Assembly (NCBI RefSeq): GCF_030817415.1
Contig: NZ_JAUSZI010000002.1
Coordinates: 10,639,501 to 10,703,500, forward strand
DNA from: Streptomyces umbrinus
GTDB lineage: Bacteria; Actinomycetota; Actinomycetes; Streptomycetales; Streptomycetaceae
Direction of reading: 5' to 3'
Length of the DNA stretch: 64,000 nucleotides
The notes below the pieces were generated by a model. The model was given only the letters and a program-made list of their open reading frames with translations, searched no databases and had not been told where the DNA came from. Positions 36,095 through 44,910 of the stretch are shown piece by piece. Position numbers and translations under genes: made by a program. The stretch's first letter is position 1. Every line of letters begins with the position of its first letter.

Positions 36095-36778
36095 ATGACC
36101 CGGGTACTGGTGGTGGAGGACGACCCTCAGCTCGTCCGGGCCCTCGTGATCAACCTGCAGGCCCGCAAGTACGCAGTGGACCCGGCACCCGACGGCGCCA
36201 CCGCGCTCCGTCTCGCGGCCACGCGCCAGCCCGACGTGGTCGTCCTCGACCTGGGCCTGCCGGACATGGACGGAGTGGACGTCATCAAGGCCCTGCGCGG
36301 CTGGACCCGCGTACCGATCCTGGTGCTGTCCGCCCGCCGGGCCTCCGACGAGAAGGTGGCGGCGCTCGACGCGGGCGCCGACGACTACGTCACCAAGCCG
36401 TTCAGCATGGACGAACTGCTGGCCCGCCTGCGGGCCGCCGTCCGCCGGACCGAGACCGCCCCGCTCGCCCAGGAGACCGCCACGGTCACGACGGACGACT
36501 TCACCATCGACCTGCTGGCGAAGAAGGCCACCCGGGCCGGACGCGACATACGCCTCACGCCGACCGAATGGCATCTGCTGGAGATCCTGGTCACCAGCCC
36601 CGGGCGGCTCATCACACAGAAGCACCTGCTCCAGGAGGTGTGGGGCGTCTCCCAGAGCAACAAGACCAACTATCTCCGGGTCTACATGGCGCAACTGCGC
36701 CGCAAGTTGGAGACGGACCCCTCCCACCCCCGCTACCTCATCACGGAGCCGGGCATGGGCTACCGCTTCGAAGACTGA
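36095..36778 (+). CDS. kdpE: Response regulator KdpE
   Basis: 227 aa OmpR/PhoB-family regulator. Acidic pocket Glu8-Asp9, phospho-acceptor Asp52 (VVVLDLGLPD), Lys102-region KPFS, then a winged-helix output domain (TPTEWHLLEILVTSPGRLIT). ATG 36095 is used because the acid pocket starts six residues later; open frame upstream has no homology. kdpD follows after 27 bases. It should activate the kdp operon when phosphorylated by KdpD. Confidence 0.93.
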   Translation: MTRVLVVEDDPQLVRALVINLQARKYAVDPAPDGATALRLAATRQPDVVVLDLGLPDMDGVDVIKALRGWTRVPILVLSARRASDEKVAALDAGADDYVTKPFSMDELLARLRAAVRRTETAPLAQETATVTTDDFTIDLLAKKATRAGRDIRLTPTEWHLLEILVTSPGRLITQKHLLQEVWGVSQSNKTNYLRVYMAQLRRKLETDPSHPRYLITEPGMGYRFED

Positions 36779-36805
36779 AGCCCGTAGAGACGAAGAGACG
36801 AGAAG

Positions 36806-39349
36806 ATGGCACGCGGCAAGCTTCGGATCTACCTCGGTGCGGCGCCCGGCGTCGGCAAGACGTACGCGATGCTCTCCGAGGCGCACCGCCGTGTCGAGCG
36901 GGGCACCGACTGCGTGGTCGCGTTCGTGGAGCACCACAACCGGCCGCGTACGGAGGTGATGCTGCACGGTCTGGAGCAGATACCCCGCAGGGAACTGGAG
37001 TACCGGGGCACGGTCTTCACCGAGATGGACGTGGACGCGGTGCTCGCCCGGCACCCACGGGTGGCCCTCGTCGACGAGCTGCCCCACACGAACATCCCCG
37101 GCTCGCGCAACACCAAGCGCTGGCAGGATGTCGAGGAACTCCTCGCGGCCGGCATCGACGTGATCACGACGGTCAACATCCAGCACCTGGAGTCGCTGGG
37201 CGACGTCGTCGAGTCCATCACCGGCGTACGGCAGCAGGAGACCGTGCCGGACGAGGTCGTACGGCGGGCCGACCAGATCGAGCTGGTCGACATGTCTCCG
37301 CAAGCCCTGCGCCGCCGGATGGCGCACGGCAACATCTACAAGCCGGACAAGGTCGACGCGGCACTGTCCAACTACTTCCGCCCCGGAAACCTCACCGCCC
37401 TGCGCGAGCTGGCGCTGCTGTGGGTTGCCGACCGCGTCGACGAATACCTGACCGAGTACCGCAACGAGCACCGGGTCTCGAAGATCTGGGGCTCCCGCGA
37501 GCGGATCGTCGTCGGCCTGACCGGCGGACCGGAGGGCCGTACGCTGATCCGCCGAGCCGCCCGGCTGGCGGAGAAGGGTGCCGGCGGCGAGGTACTGGCC
37601 GTCTACATCGCCCGCAGCGACGGCCTGACCTCCGCCTCCCCGAAGGAACTCGCCGTCCAGCGCACCCTCGTGGAGGACCTGGGCGGCACCTTCCACCACG
37701 TCATAGGGGAGGACATACCGACGGCGCTCCTGGACTTCGCGCGCGGGGTGAACGCCACGCAGATAGTTCTCGGGGTGTCCCGCCGCAAGGGATGGCAGTA
37801 CGTCTTCGGACCCGGCGTCGGAGCCACGGTGGCCCGGGAGTCGGGGCCCGACCTCGATGTCCACCTGATCACCCACGACGAGGCGGGCAAGGGGCGAGGT
37901 CTGCCCGTCGCCCGGAGCGCGCGGCTCGGCCGGTCCCGGGTCATCTGGGGCTGGCTGGTCGGTGTGGGCGGCCCCGCCCTCCTGACACTGCTGCTCACCG
38001 GCGTCACGCCTTCGGTCGGCCTGGCCAACGACATGCTGCTGTTCCTGACGCTGACGGTGGCCGCGGCCCTGCTCGGGGGCCTCTTCCCGGCGCTGGCCTC
38101 GGCCGTGGTGGGCTCGCTGCTGCTGAACTGGTTCTTCACCCCGCCCGTGCACACCCTGACGATCGCCGACCCCAAGAACATCGTCGCCATCGCCATCTTC
38201 GTGGGTGTCGCCGTCTCGGTCGCCTCCGTGGTGGACCTCGCGGCCCGGCGTACGCATCAGGCGGCCCGGCTGCGGGCCGAGTCGGAGATCCTCTCGGTCC
38301 TGGCGGGCAGTGTGCTGCGCGGGGAGACCAGCCTGGAGGCGCTGTTGGAGCGGGTCCGGGAGACCTTCGGGATGGAGTCGGTCGCCCTGCTGGAACGGGA
38401 CAGCGACGTCGATCCGTGGACCTGCGCGGGCAGCGTGGGCCCGCGGCCCTGTCAGAGCCCCGAGCACGCGGACGTCGACATGCCGGTCGGTGACCACATG
38501 GCCCTCGCGCTGTCGGGACGGGTGCTGCCGGCGGAGGACCGGCGGGTGCTCGCCGCGTTCGCCGCGCAGGCCGCGGTGGTCCTGGACCGCCAGCGGCTGC
38601 AGTCCCAGGCCGACCAGTCACGTGCGCTGGCCGAGGGCAACCGCATCCGCACCGCCCTCCTCGCCGCCGTCAGCCATGATCTGCGCACCCCGCTCGCCGG
38701 GATCAAGGCCGCGGTCTCCTCGCTCCGTTCGGAGGACGTGGCCTGGTCCGAGGAGGATCAGGCCGAGCTGCTCGAAGGCATCGAGGAGGGCGCGGACCGG
38801 CTGGACAACCTCGTGGGCAACCTGCTCGACATGTCCCGGCTCCAGACCGGCACCGTCACGCCGCTGATCCGCGAGATCGACCTCGACGAGGTCGTCCCGA
38901 TGGCGCTCGGCGGAGTCCCCGAGGACAGCGTGGAACTGGACATCCCCGAGACGCTGCCGATGGTCGCCGTCGACCCCGGCCTGCTGGAGCGGTCGGTCGC
39001 CAACCTCGTCGAGAACGCGGTGAAGTACAGCCCCGCCGAGGAACGGGTCCTGGTGTCGGCGAGTGCCATGGCCGATCGCGTGGAGGTCCGGGTGGTGGAC
39101 CGCGGCCCGGGCGTCCCGGACATGGCCAAGGACCGCATCTTCGAACCCTTCCAGCGGTACGGCGACGCTCCGCGCGGATCCGGAGTGGGCCTCGGTCTCG
39201 CGGTCGCGCGGGGCTTCGCGGAGGCGATGAGCGGCACCCTCACCGCCGAGGACACCCCCGGGGGCGGCCTCACCATGGTCCTCACCCTCCCGGCCGCGCC
39301 CGGCGCCCACTCGATCCGCCCCGACCTCCCGGCGACCGCGACCTCCTAG
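36806..39349 (+). CDS. kdpD: Sensor histidine kinase KdpD
   Basis: 847 aa, full-length. In order: KdpD ATP-binding sensor domain with Walker A GAAPGVGKTY (11-20), USP-like domain (about 230-350), DUF4118 with four transmembrane helices (about 380-480), GAF-like domain, HisKA with phospho-His624 in AAVSHDLRTPLAG, and the HATPase domain ending with GVGLGLAVARGF. It senses low K+ or osmotic stress and controls KdpE. The gene order here (F-A-B-C-E-D) places the regulator before the kinase. Confidence 0.95.
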   Translation: MARGKLRIYLGAAPGVGKTYAMLSEAHRRVERGTDCVVAFVEHHNRPRTEVMLHGLEQIPRRELEYRGTVFTEMDVDAVLARHPRVALVDELPHTNIPGSRNTKRWQDVEELLAAGIDVITTVNIQHLESLGDVVESITGVRQQETVPDEVVRRADQIELVDMSPQALRRRMAHGNIYKPDKVDAALSNYFRPGNLTALRELALLWVADRVDEYLTEYRNEHRVSKIWGSRERIVVGLTGGPEGRTLIRRAARLAEKGAGGEVLAVYIARSDGLTSASPKELAVQRTLVEDLGGTFHHVIGEDIPTALLDFARGVNATQIVLGVSRRKGWQYVFGPGVGATVARESGPDLDVHLITHDEAGKGRGLPVARSARLGRSRVIWGWLVGVGGPALLTLLLTGVTPSVGLANDMLLFLTLTVAAALLGGLFPALASAVVGSLLLNWFFTPPVHTLTIADPKNIVAIAIFVGVAVSVASVVDLAARRTHQAARLRAESEILSVLAGSVLRGETSLEALLERVRETFGMESVALLERDSDVDPWTCAGSVGPRPCQSPEHADVDMPVGDHMALALSGRVLPAEDRRVLAAFAAQAAVVLDRQRLQSQADQSRALAEGNRIRTALLAAVSHDLRTPLAGIKAAVSSLRSEDVAWSEEDQAELLEGIEEGADRLDNLVGNLLDMSRLQTGTVTPLIREIDLDEVVPMALGGVPEDSVELDIPETLPMVAVDPGLLERSVANLVENAVKYSPAEERVLVSASAMADRVEVRVVDRGPGVPDMAKDRIFEPFQRYGDAPRGSGVGLGLAVARGFAEAMSGTLTAEDTPGGGLTMVLTLPAAPGAHSIRPDLPATATS

Positions 39350-39430
39350 CGCTCCGGCCGGGGTTACCTCCCTCGGCCGGGGGCAACCCCCCTTCACCCA
39401 GCGCCCCCGAACACCTGTGACGAGCGCCAC

Positions 39431-39454
39431 ACGCCGAAGTTCGAACTTCGGCGT
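39431..39454. terminator. 24-bp perfect palindrome downstream of kdpD
   Basis: Arm ACGCCGAAGTTC followed by its exact complement, with no loop. As RNA it can form a 10-bp hairpin with a 4-base loop; as DNA it could be an operator for the gene at 39547. Terminator of the kdp operon is my first reading; it has no U-tract. Confidence 0.5.
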
Positions 39455-39546
39455 CCGCCGTGCATCCAGTCGGCGTCCGGCCATCGACCGGCCGCGGAAC
39501 GCCACTCCTCCGCGGCCGTCCACTTCTGTTCACCAAGGAACGTTCA

Positions 39547-40120
39547 ATGGGTTATCTGCGTGGATTCATCCCCTGGATCGTCTCCGGCGTCGTGTCGTCC
39601 TTCGACTGGCGCTGGGGTGCGATGGGAGGACTCGTCACGGGGCTACTGCTCCTGCTGCAGGACCGCCGCCGCGGTGTCGACCTCGACGCCCTGGTCCTGG
39701 AGATCAGCGCCATCATGTACTTCGTGGTGGTCGGCGCAGTCGCCGTCACCGACCCGGACTCGGTTCTGGCCGACCACACCGACGTCATCTCCTTCGGCTG
39801 GCTGGCCGCCACCGCGTGGGGAACCACGGCGATCCGCCGCCCCTTCACACTCGGCATCGCCCGGCGCCAGACACCCCGCGAGTACTGGGACATGCCGGAG
39901 TTCATCCGGGTCAACAACCACATCACCACGGCCTGGGGTGCCGGTTTCACCTTCATCGCCGTCAGCCTGGCCGTCTGCGGGCGCCCTCGACGCCCCGGCC
40001 TGGGCCGGCATCTCCGCCCACGTCGCGGGCCTCGTCGGACCTGCCGTCTTCACGAAGGTCCATTCCGCCCGGGCCCAGGCGCGACTGCTGGCCCAGGCGT
40101 CGGCCACGGCCGCTCCCTGA
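39547..40120 (+). pseudogene. Small membrane protein, frameshifted
   Basis: ATG 39547 starts MGYLRGFIPWIVSGVVSSFD, with four hydrophobic segments. The protein reads well to AVSLAVC, then goes into a low-complexity Arg/Pro frame. Removing one G from GGG at 39979-39981 restores a natural end (ALDAPAWAGISAHVAGLVGP, ending at TGA 40118-40120). About 190 aa if repaired. It resembles uncharacterised integral membrane proteins of actinobacteria. A real mutation or a sequencing error would look the same. Confidence 0.65.
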
Positions 40121-40200
40121 CAGGCGGTCCCCTCCGCAGGGCTCCGGCAGCCTCGCGCGGCCGAAGAACTCACCGCGCCAAGGGCACGAGGAGAGCGCGA

Positions 40201-40548
40201 TGACCGACCAGACAGCTCTTCCCCTGTATCTGCGGGGCCGCTTCGCCCCGGTCCCCGAGGAGCACGGCGCGGCCGGTCTCACCGTGCGGGGCTCTCTGCC
40301 GACCGACCTGGAGGCCGCTATCTGCGCAACGGCCCCAACCCGCTGCCCGGCCGGGACACGGGCCACTGGTTCACCGGTCACGGCATGCTCCACGGCATCC
40401 GGCTGCGGGGCGGACGCGCCGAGTGGTACCGCAACCGGTGGATACGTACACGGAAGCTGGAGGGACATCCGTACATCCGCGGGAACGCCACCGTCGACCT
40501 CACCGTGACGCCCGCCAACACCCACGTGATCCGGCACGCCGACACCGC
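40201..40548 (+). pseudogene. Carotenoid oxygenase, N-terminal fragment, frameshifted
   Basis: ATG 40201 gives MTDQTALPLYLRGRFAPVPE, the usual opening of retinal-pigment-epithelium-65/carotenoid cleavage oxygenases. The frame breaks at 40311-40316, where one G is missing. In the next frame it continues GRYLRNGPNPLPGRDTGHWF, then TGHGMLHGIRLRGGRAEWYR, both canonical. It stops matching after ANTHVIRHADTA (about 40548), and a sigma-factor sequence follows in the same frame. Over 80% of the enzyme, including all four iron His ligands, is gone. Confidence 0.8.
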
Positions 40549-41346
40549 GCTGCGGCGCATCGGCGACGTATGGGATCCGGCGGCCGTGGGAGCGTGGCTG
40601 CGCGCGATCGTGCGCAACGCCTCCCGCACGCGCCTGCGCGACACCCGGGAGACGCCCGGCCTGGACGGGCTCGACCACCTGCGGCTTCGCGACCAGGAGA
40701 CCTCGCACCCGGAGCAGCTCATCGAGCAGCACGCGATGCGGGACTGGATCTGGGACGCGGTGGACGAACTGCCGCCGAAGCTCCGGCTGGTGCGGATGCT
40801 GCGGCACTTCAGCGGCGTCACCTCCTACCAGGAGATCGCCGATGTCTGCGAGGTACCGGTCGGCACGGTACGCAGCCGGCTCAACCAGGCCAGGGAGAAG
40901 ATGGCCCAGGTGCTGCTGTCGACCGCCAACCAGACGCACGACGACGCCGCCGCACTCACCGAGGACAGCCGACACGAGGCCGTGGAGACCCTGGAGGCAT
41001 CCGAGCGCGGCCAACTCCCCCAGGAGATCTCCGAGTTGTGGCCTGCGGACAGCGAACTGGTGGGTCCGCTCAGCCGGCCGGGAGAACGTACCCATCCTGT
41101 CCCTGTCATGCGCCAGACCCTGGACTTCGGGGTGCGCCAGAGCCTGCGCCATGTGGTGGCCGGCCGCGACATCACCATCTGGGAAATGGACGTCACGCAC
41201 CACGTCACCGACCCGCCGCCGACCACATCTGCCCGCCGACCCTCGCCTGGCTCATGTTCCGCGAGAACAGAAGGGTTCAGAAGCTGCGGCTGATCTTTCC
41301 CCTGCCGGTTTCGACGGGCCCGGCCGGGTTTCCGGAACCCGCATGA
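40549..41346 (+). pseudogene. SnoaL-type ECF sigma factor, N-terminally truncated and frameshifted
   Basis: Starts directly after the carotenoid-oxygenase fragment, in the same frame. The residues are LRRIGDVWDPAAVGAWLRAI, then region 4 of an ECF sigma factor (ELPPKLRLVRMLRHFSGVTS and CEVPVGTVRSRLNQAREKM). A SnoaL-like C-terminal domain follows, as in SigJ-type ECFs. A second frameshift near 41215 is needed to reach the natural end (PPTLAWLMFRENRRVQKLRL). Region 2, which contacts the -10 box, is missing, so it cannot act as a normal sigma factor. Confidence 0.8.
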
Positions 41347-41368
41347 GGCGGCGGTGATGAGGGGACGG

Positions 41369-42904
41369 TCATGAGGCGGCGGTGCCCGGGCCGGGACGGG
41401 CGCCTACCGATGCCGTGGCCGGAAGGCCCCGAGGGCTGACGCCGGACAGATCATGGGCGGTCATGCTGTTGCGGTCGGCGACCGAGCGGCCCAGGGCGTG
41501 GTGCGGCCACAGCCCCCCGGCCACCCGGCGACTGCGCTCACCCCATTCACGGGCCTGCGCACTGCTGGTCTTGTAGTGGTTGAGGGCATAGCCGCCGGAG
41601 TGGATCCGGAGCAGGCTGAAGCCGCCGGGATAGTCCTTGGCGGCACTGACCTCCTGCAGCGTGACGTGCGGTGCCTGCGGCAGGAGGGTGCGCTTGTTGC
41701 GGTGGGTGTGGCCCGCGTGGTGGAGGAAGACACCGGGCGCGGAGGCGTAGGCGTCGAGGATGGAGCGGGCCTGGCGGCGGCCGAGGCGCTGCCCACCGCT
41801 CACGGGGAAGAGGGAGTCCCGCACGGTCAGCGGATGGTGGCCGAACACGACGGTGGGCTGATCGCCGCGCTCCTTCAACCGGGCCCGGAACCAGGAGAGT
41901 TGCTCGTCACCGAGCCCGCCGGCGTCGGCGCCGTTGCCGTCCTTCTCGTACGTGTCGAGCCCGATGATCCGCAACCCGCCGAGGTCGCGGGCGAAGTACG
42001 CGGGCCCCGTGCCGCCGAGGAACTCCGCGCGGAAGGCGTCTCCGGCGTCGCGGTGACGGGGCCGGTCGTGGTTTCCGCGTACGGCGAAGTAGTCCTGTCC
42101 GTGGCTGCCGAAGCCGTCCAGGATCCGCTTGGCCTCCGCCAGGTCCCGCGGCGCCCCGCCTGCCGAGATGTCCCCGGCGGCCAGCAGCAGATCCGCCCCG
42201 CGCCGCCGTGCCTCCTCGACCAGGGCCCGGGTCATGATCTCCGGATACGGCGCGAGCCCCGGTTCCTGCGCGACCCCACGCAGCAGGGGCAGGCCGGCCA
42301 TCAGACCGGCGGTGGTCTCCCCGATGTGGAAGTCGTTGCAGAGCGCTATCGACAGCAGATGCCGCCCCGGCGGGGGCTGCGGTGTGGTGAAGGAGTACGG
42401 GCCCCCGCTCGAACCGAGCCCGTAGCGGTTGGTGCCGACGGCGTTGCCGCGGATGAGGTGCAGCGGCGTGGGTGTGGCCGCCGTGCCCCGCGAGCGGGCC
42501 TGGTAGTAGTACGTCTGCCCCGGCTCCAGGTCCGTGAGCTCGACATGGTGGTGCGCCGTGGGCCGGTCCTCCGCCGCGCTGCGGTCCAGCCGGGAGGGGT
42601 GGGTGCCGTAGACGACCTCACCCTCCGTGACGGCGGGGAGCATGTGGCCCAGTCCGTCGTTGGTGCCGGGCACCCCGGTGTACCAGGTGATGATGGCGCG
42701 GTCCTCGGTCAGGGTGACCAGTTCCAGGTGGACGGCCGTCAAGGCGTCGGGGTGGTGGGCGTGGCTCTTGCGTGTGGACCCGTGGAGGGCTCCGGCGGCT
42801 GCCCGCAGCAGGGTGGGGGCGAGCAGAGCACCCGAACGTAGGACTTCACAGGGAGAGGGCAGGGCCGACATGGCCGCGAGGGGAGCGGAGAAGCAGCAGC
42901 GCAT
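41369..42904 (-). CDS. Metallophosphoesterase with N-terminal FN3-like domain
   Basis: 511 aa. The calcineurin-type metal-site motifs are all present in order: CNDFHIGE (D-x-H), AAGDIS, RGNHD, VFGHHPL and GHTHRNK. A purple-acid-phosphatase-like fibronectin domain (about 50-175, ELVTLTEDRAIITWYTGVPG) precedes it. The N-terminus has a weak Tat- or signal-like hydrophobic stretch; ATG 42871 is an alternative start. Probably a secreted or membrane-side phosphatase/phosphodiesterase; substrate unknown. Confidence 0.88.
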   Translation of the reverse strand: MRCCFSAPLAAMSALPSPCEVLRSGALLAPTLLRAAAGALHGSTRKSHAHHPDALTAVHLELVTLTEDRAIITWYTGVPGTNDGLGHMLPAVTEGEVVYGTHPSRLDRSAAEDRPTAHHHVELTDLEPGQTYYYQARSRGTAATPTPLHLIRGNAVGTNRYGLGSSGGPYSFTTPQPPPGRHLLSIALCNDFHIGETTAGLMAGLPLLRGVAQEPGLAPYPEIMTRALVEEARRRGADLLLAAGDISAGGAPRDLAEAKRILDGFGSHGQDYFAVRGNHDRPRHRDAGDAFRAEFLGGTGPAYFARDLGGLRIIGLDTYEKDGNGADAGGLGDEQLSWFRARLKERGDQPTVVFGHHPLTVRDSLFPVSGGQRLGRRQARSILDAYASAPGVFLHHAGHTHRNKRTLLPQAPHVTLQEVSAAKDYPGGFSLLRIHSGGYALNHYKTSSAQAREWGERSRRVAGGLWPHHALGRSVADRNSMTAHDLSGVSPRGLPATASVGARPGPGTAAS

Positions 42905-43332
42905 GACTGAGTATGTGCCCGCATTCGGTGAACGCCAGTGGGGATGGCGAATGCGGCGCCCGGTACGGAATGCGACATCGACGCCCGATCACGGACATAC
43001 TTGATCTTTCTCCGGGGTCTCACGCTCCCGTCGACGGGCCCAACAGGGTTGTGTCGCAAGGGATTTGGCGGGAGCCTGATGGCGCGTCAGTCGGGTCGGG
43101 TCGAAGCGCCGCTCCGGCGGGCGGGCTGCGCATTTCGCCCGGACGTGTTCTTCGCCACCTCCGGCGCGACGAGGCGTTTCCGTGGCCGGATCCCTCGTCG
43201 ATGTCACGCTCCGCTCTTAGCTCGCTCCTCAGGGTCAACAGGCAGGCGGGGACTACTGATCGTTCGTACCCCTGCACGGCGGGGCACATCGACCGCGTAC
43301 CGTGGGATCCATCAAGACCGGAGGTCACGCAC
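42905..43332. other. Intergenic region, nothing recognised
   Basis: 428 bases between divergent genes. Open frames on the plus strand lack homology and ribosome sites. It must hold both promoters, but I see no clear operator. Confidence 0.4.
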
Positions 43333-43680
43333 ATGTCCGCGCTACCGCACGAGCCGAGCCCGCAGGCCGATTCGGATCCGTACCAGTTCGAAGATCCCTA
43401 CCAGCTTGAATTCGCCGAGGGCCCCCAGACGCTCGCCGAGTTGCGCGCCGCGCTCGAGGTGATGAACCCCGAGGTGCTGACCGCTTTCAACGCCCGGCTC
43501 GATTCCGCGAGGTTCGGTGCGGAGCAGGCCGAGGTCATCGCCAAGGCCCGCCGCGCCGTGGCGTTCTCGAAGCGTGCCGCGGAGGAGGCCGCCGCCGCGG
43601 TGGCCGCGGAGGAGGCCGCCGGTGATCCGCCGGCCGAGGATCTCTGGTCCCACCTGGACGTGCGCGACAGCGCTTCCTGA
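43333..43680 (+). CDS. Small conserved hypothetical protein
   Basis: 115 aa from ATG 43333. An acidic, Tyr/Gln-containing N-terminus (DPYQFEDPYQLEFAEGPQTL) is followed by a helical part (LAELRAALEVMNPEVLTAFN) and an Ala/Glu-rich helix (RAAEEAAAAVAAEEAAGDP). No membrane segment. The central LRAAL...LTAFN pattern resembles small toxin-antitoxin-like DUF6247 proteins, but I cannot confirm the family. No partner gene is adjacent. Confidence 0.5.
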   Translation: MSALPHEPSPQADSDPYQFEDPYQLEFAEGPQTLAELRAALEVMNPEVLTAFNARLDSARFGAEQAEVIAKARRAVAFSKRAAEEAAAAVAAEEAAGDPPAEDLWSHLDVRDSAS

Positions 43681-43753
43681 CCCACTCCCGGTGTGTTTCA
43701 CCGCCACCGGCTTAAACTGTGAGGGATACGCCGAGTCTTGAGGAGGAGCCGGG

Positions 43754-44491
43754 ATGCCGCCGCACAGCCCTTCCGCGGCCGGTGTCCCGGACGAGGGCGA
43801 CGAGCGGAGTGAGCCGCCCGTCCGGCAGGCCCTGTCGGACAGTGTCTACGAACGCATCAAGGCGATGGTCATGGACCACGAGATCGCCCCCGGCGCACGC
43901 GTGGGCATCGAGTCGCTGGCGCGAGCGCTCAAGGTCTCGCCGACCCCCGTCCGGGAGGCGCTGGCCCGGCTGGAGTCCGACGGCCTGGTGGTGAAGCGCG
44001 CTCTCTCCGGCTATCGGGCCACGGAGTTGCTGACCAGTCAGGGCCTTGAGGAACTCTTCGAGATGCGCCTGCTGCTGGAACCCAGGGCGGCCGCTCTGGC
44101 TGCCGCGAACGCCACCGAGGCGCAACTCGACGGCCTGGAACGGATCGTCGAGGAGATGCAGGTCCAACCGAGCCCGAACGGACGGTACGCGTCCTACCGC
44201 GACTTCGCCGCTCTCGACCAGCGCTTCCACGAGGCGATCGGACAGGCCGCGCACCGGCCGCTGCTGGCGGACGCGGTGGAGCGGCTCCACGCCCACCTGC
44301 ACATCTTCCGGCTCAGCAACGTCGTCGGCGCGGGGGGCCCGACCGTCGCGGAGCACGAGCGGATCGTACGCGCGGTGCTGCGCCGCAATCCCGAGCGGGC
44401 GGCCGAGGCGATGACTGAGCACCTCACGCGCAGCATGGAACGCCAGCGCGACGAAGGCGACGAGCCCGCCCCCGCGTCCTCGATCCGGTAG
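43754..44491 (+). CDS. GntR/FadR-family regulator
   Basis: 245 aa. The winged helix is typical (YERIKAMVMDHEIAPGARVG, then LARALKVSPTPVREALARLE), followed by an FCD ligand domain with metal-type His/Asp (DQRFHEAIG, HLHIF, EHERIV). It is convergent with the rhamnose-type operon and is the best candidate for its regulator. The AATCATATAGGAAA-type repeats at 50926 and 51106 may be its operators. Its stop codon lies within the first unit of the 9-bp repeat array that follows. Confidence 0.88.
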   Translation: MPPHSPSAAGVPDEGDERSEPPVRQALSDSVYERIKAMVMDHEIAPGARVGIESLARALKVSPTPVREALARLESDGLVVKRALSGYRATELLTSQGLEELFEMRLLLEPRAAALAAANATEAQLDGLERIVEEMQVQPSPNGRYASYRDFAALDQRFHEAIGQAAHRPLLADAVERLHAHLHIFRLSNVVGAGGPTVAEHERIVRAVLRRNPERAAEAMTEHLTRSMERQRDEGDEPAPASSIR

Positions 44492-44562
44492 ATCCGGTAG
44501 ATCCGGTAGATCCGGTAGATCCGGTAGATCCGGTAGATCCGGTAGATCCGGTAGATCCGGTA
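44482..44562. repeat. 9-bp unit repeated exactly nine times
   Basis: Unit GATCCGGTA, nine perfect copies (81 bp), starting at the last codons of the GntR gene and including its stop codon in the first unit. Each unit carries TAG in the gene's frame, so copy-number change does not alter the protein. A likely polymorphic minisatellite. Confidence 0.95.
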
Positions 44563-44586
44563 GACGCGCCGCGCCGCCTGACTCCG

Positions 44587-44910
44587 TCACTCCATGAGGA
44601 ACACCTGTTCTGCCGTCGCCCACCACTCCCCGGTGGCCGCTTCCGCCACCGGCTCCTGGCAGGGGCCGGTGAGTCTCCACCACTGCTGCGTGGCTTCGTC
44701 CTCGGCCATCACGGCCAGGTCCGCCTCGAGATCGGCGCCGTGATATTCGAAGTAGCCGAACAGCCGGTCGCCCAGCAGATGGATCGAGTAGTTGGAGATG
44801 TGACTGCGCCGGATCCGGTCCAGCACCGCTGGGGGCACGTTGCGGTGCAACTCCCGGTATTCGTCGAGCTTTTCCGGCCGTACGGCGATGACCTGTGCCA
44901 CGCGTTTCAT
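44587..44910 (-). CDS. rhaM: L-rhamnose mutarotase
   Basis: 107 aa, DUF718 family. It interconverts alpha- and beta-L-rhamnose. Conserved residues are present: His22 (EYRELHRNVPP), Tyr/Asn in SNYSIHLL, and the Trp pair in TQQWWRLTGPCQEP. ATG 44910 overlaps the ATPase stop (ATGA). It is last in the operon and is the main reason to assign the operon to rhamnose or a similar deoxysugar. Confidence 0.92.
   Translation of the reverse strand: MKRVAQVIAVRPEKLDEYRELHRNVPPAVLDRIRRSHISNYSIHLLGDRLFGYFEYHGADLEADLAVMAEDEATQQWWRLTGPCQEPVAEAATGEWWATAEQVFLME

Noticed and set aside
35945..38497. 850-codon minus-strand frame across kdpE/kdpD
   Set aside because: Antisense shadow; low-complexity Arg/Gly/Val protein with no motif.
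44482..44562. CRISPR array from the 9-bp repeats
   Set aside because: Units are far too short, there are no spacers and no cas genes.
43712..44683. Minus-strand protein with LPD repeats
   Set aside because: The repeats are the 9-bp DNA repeats read in antisense; the rest is antisense to the GntR gene.
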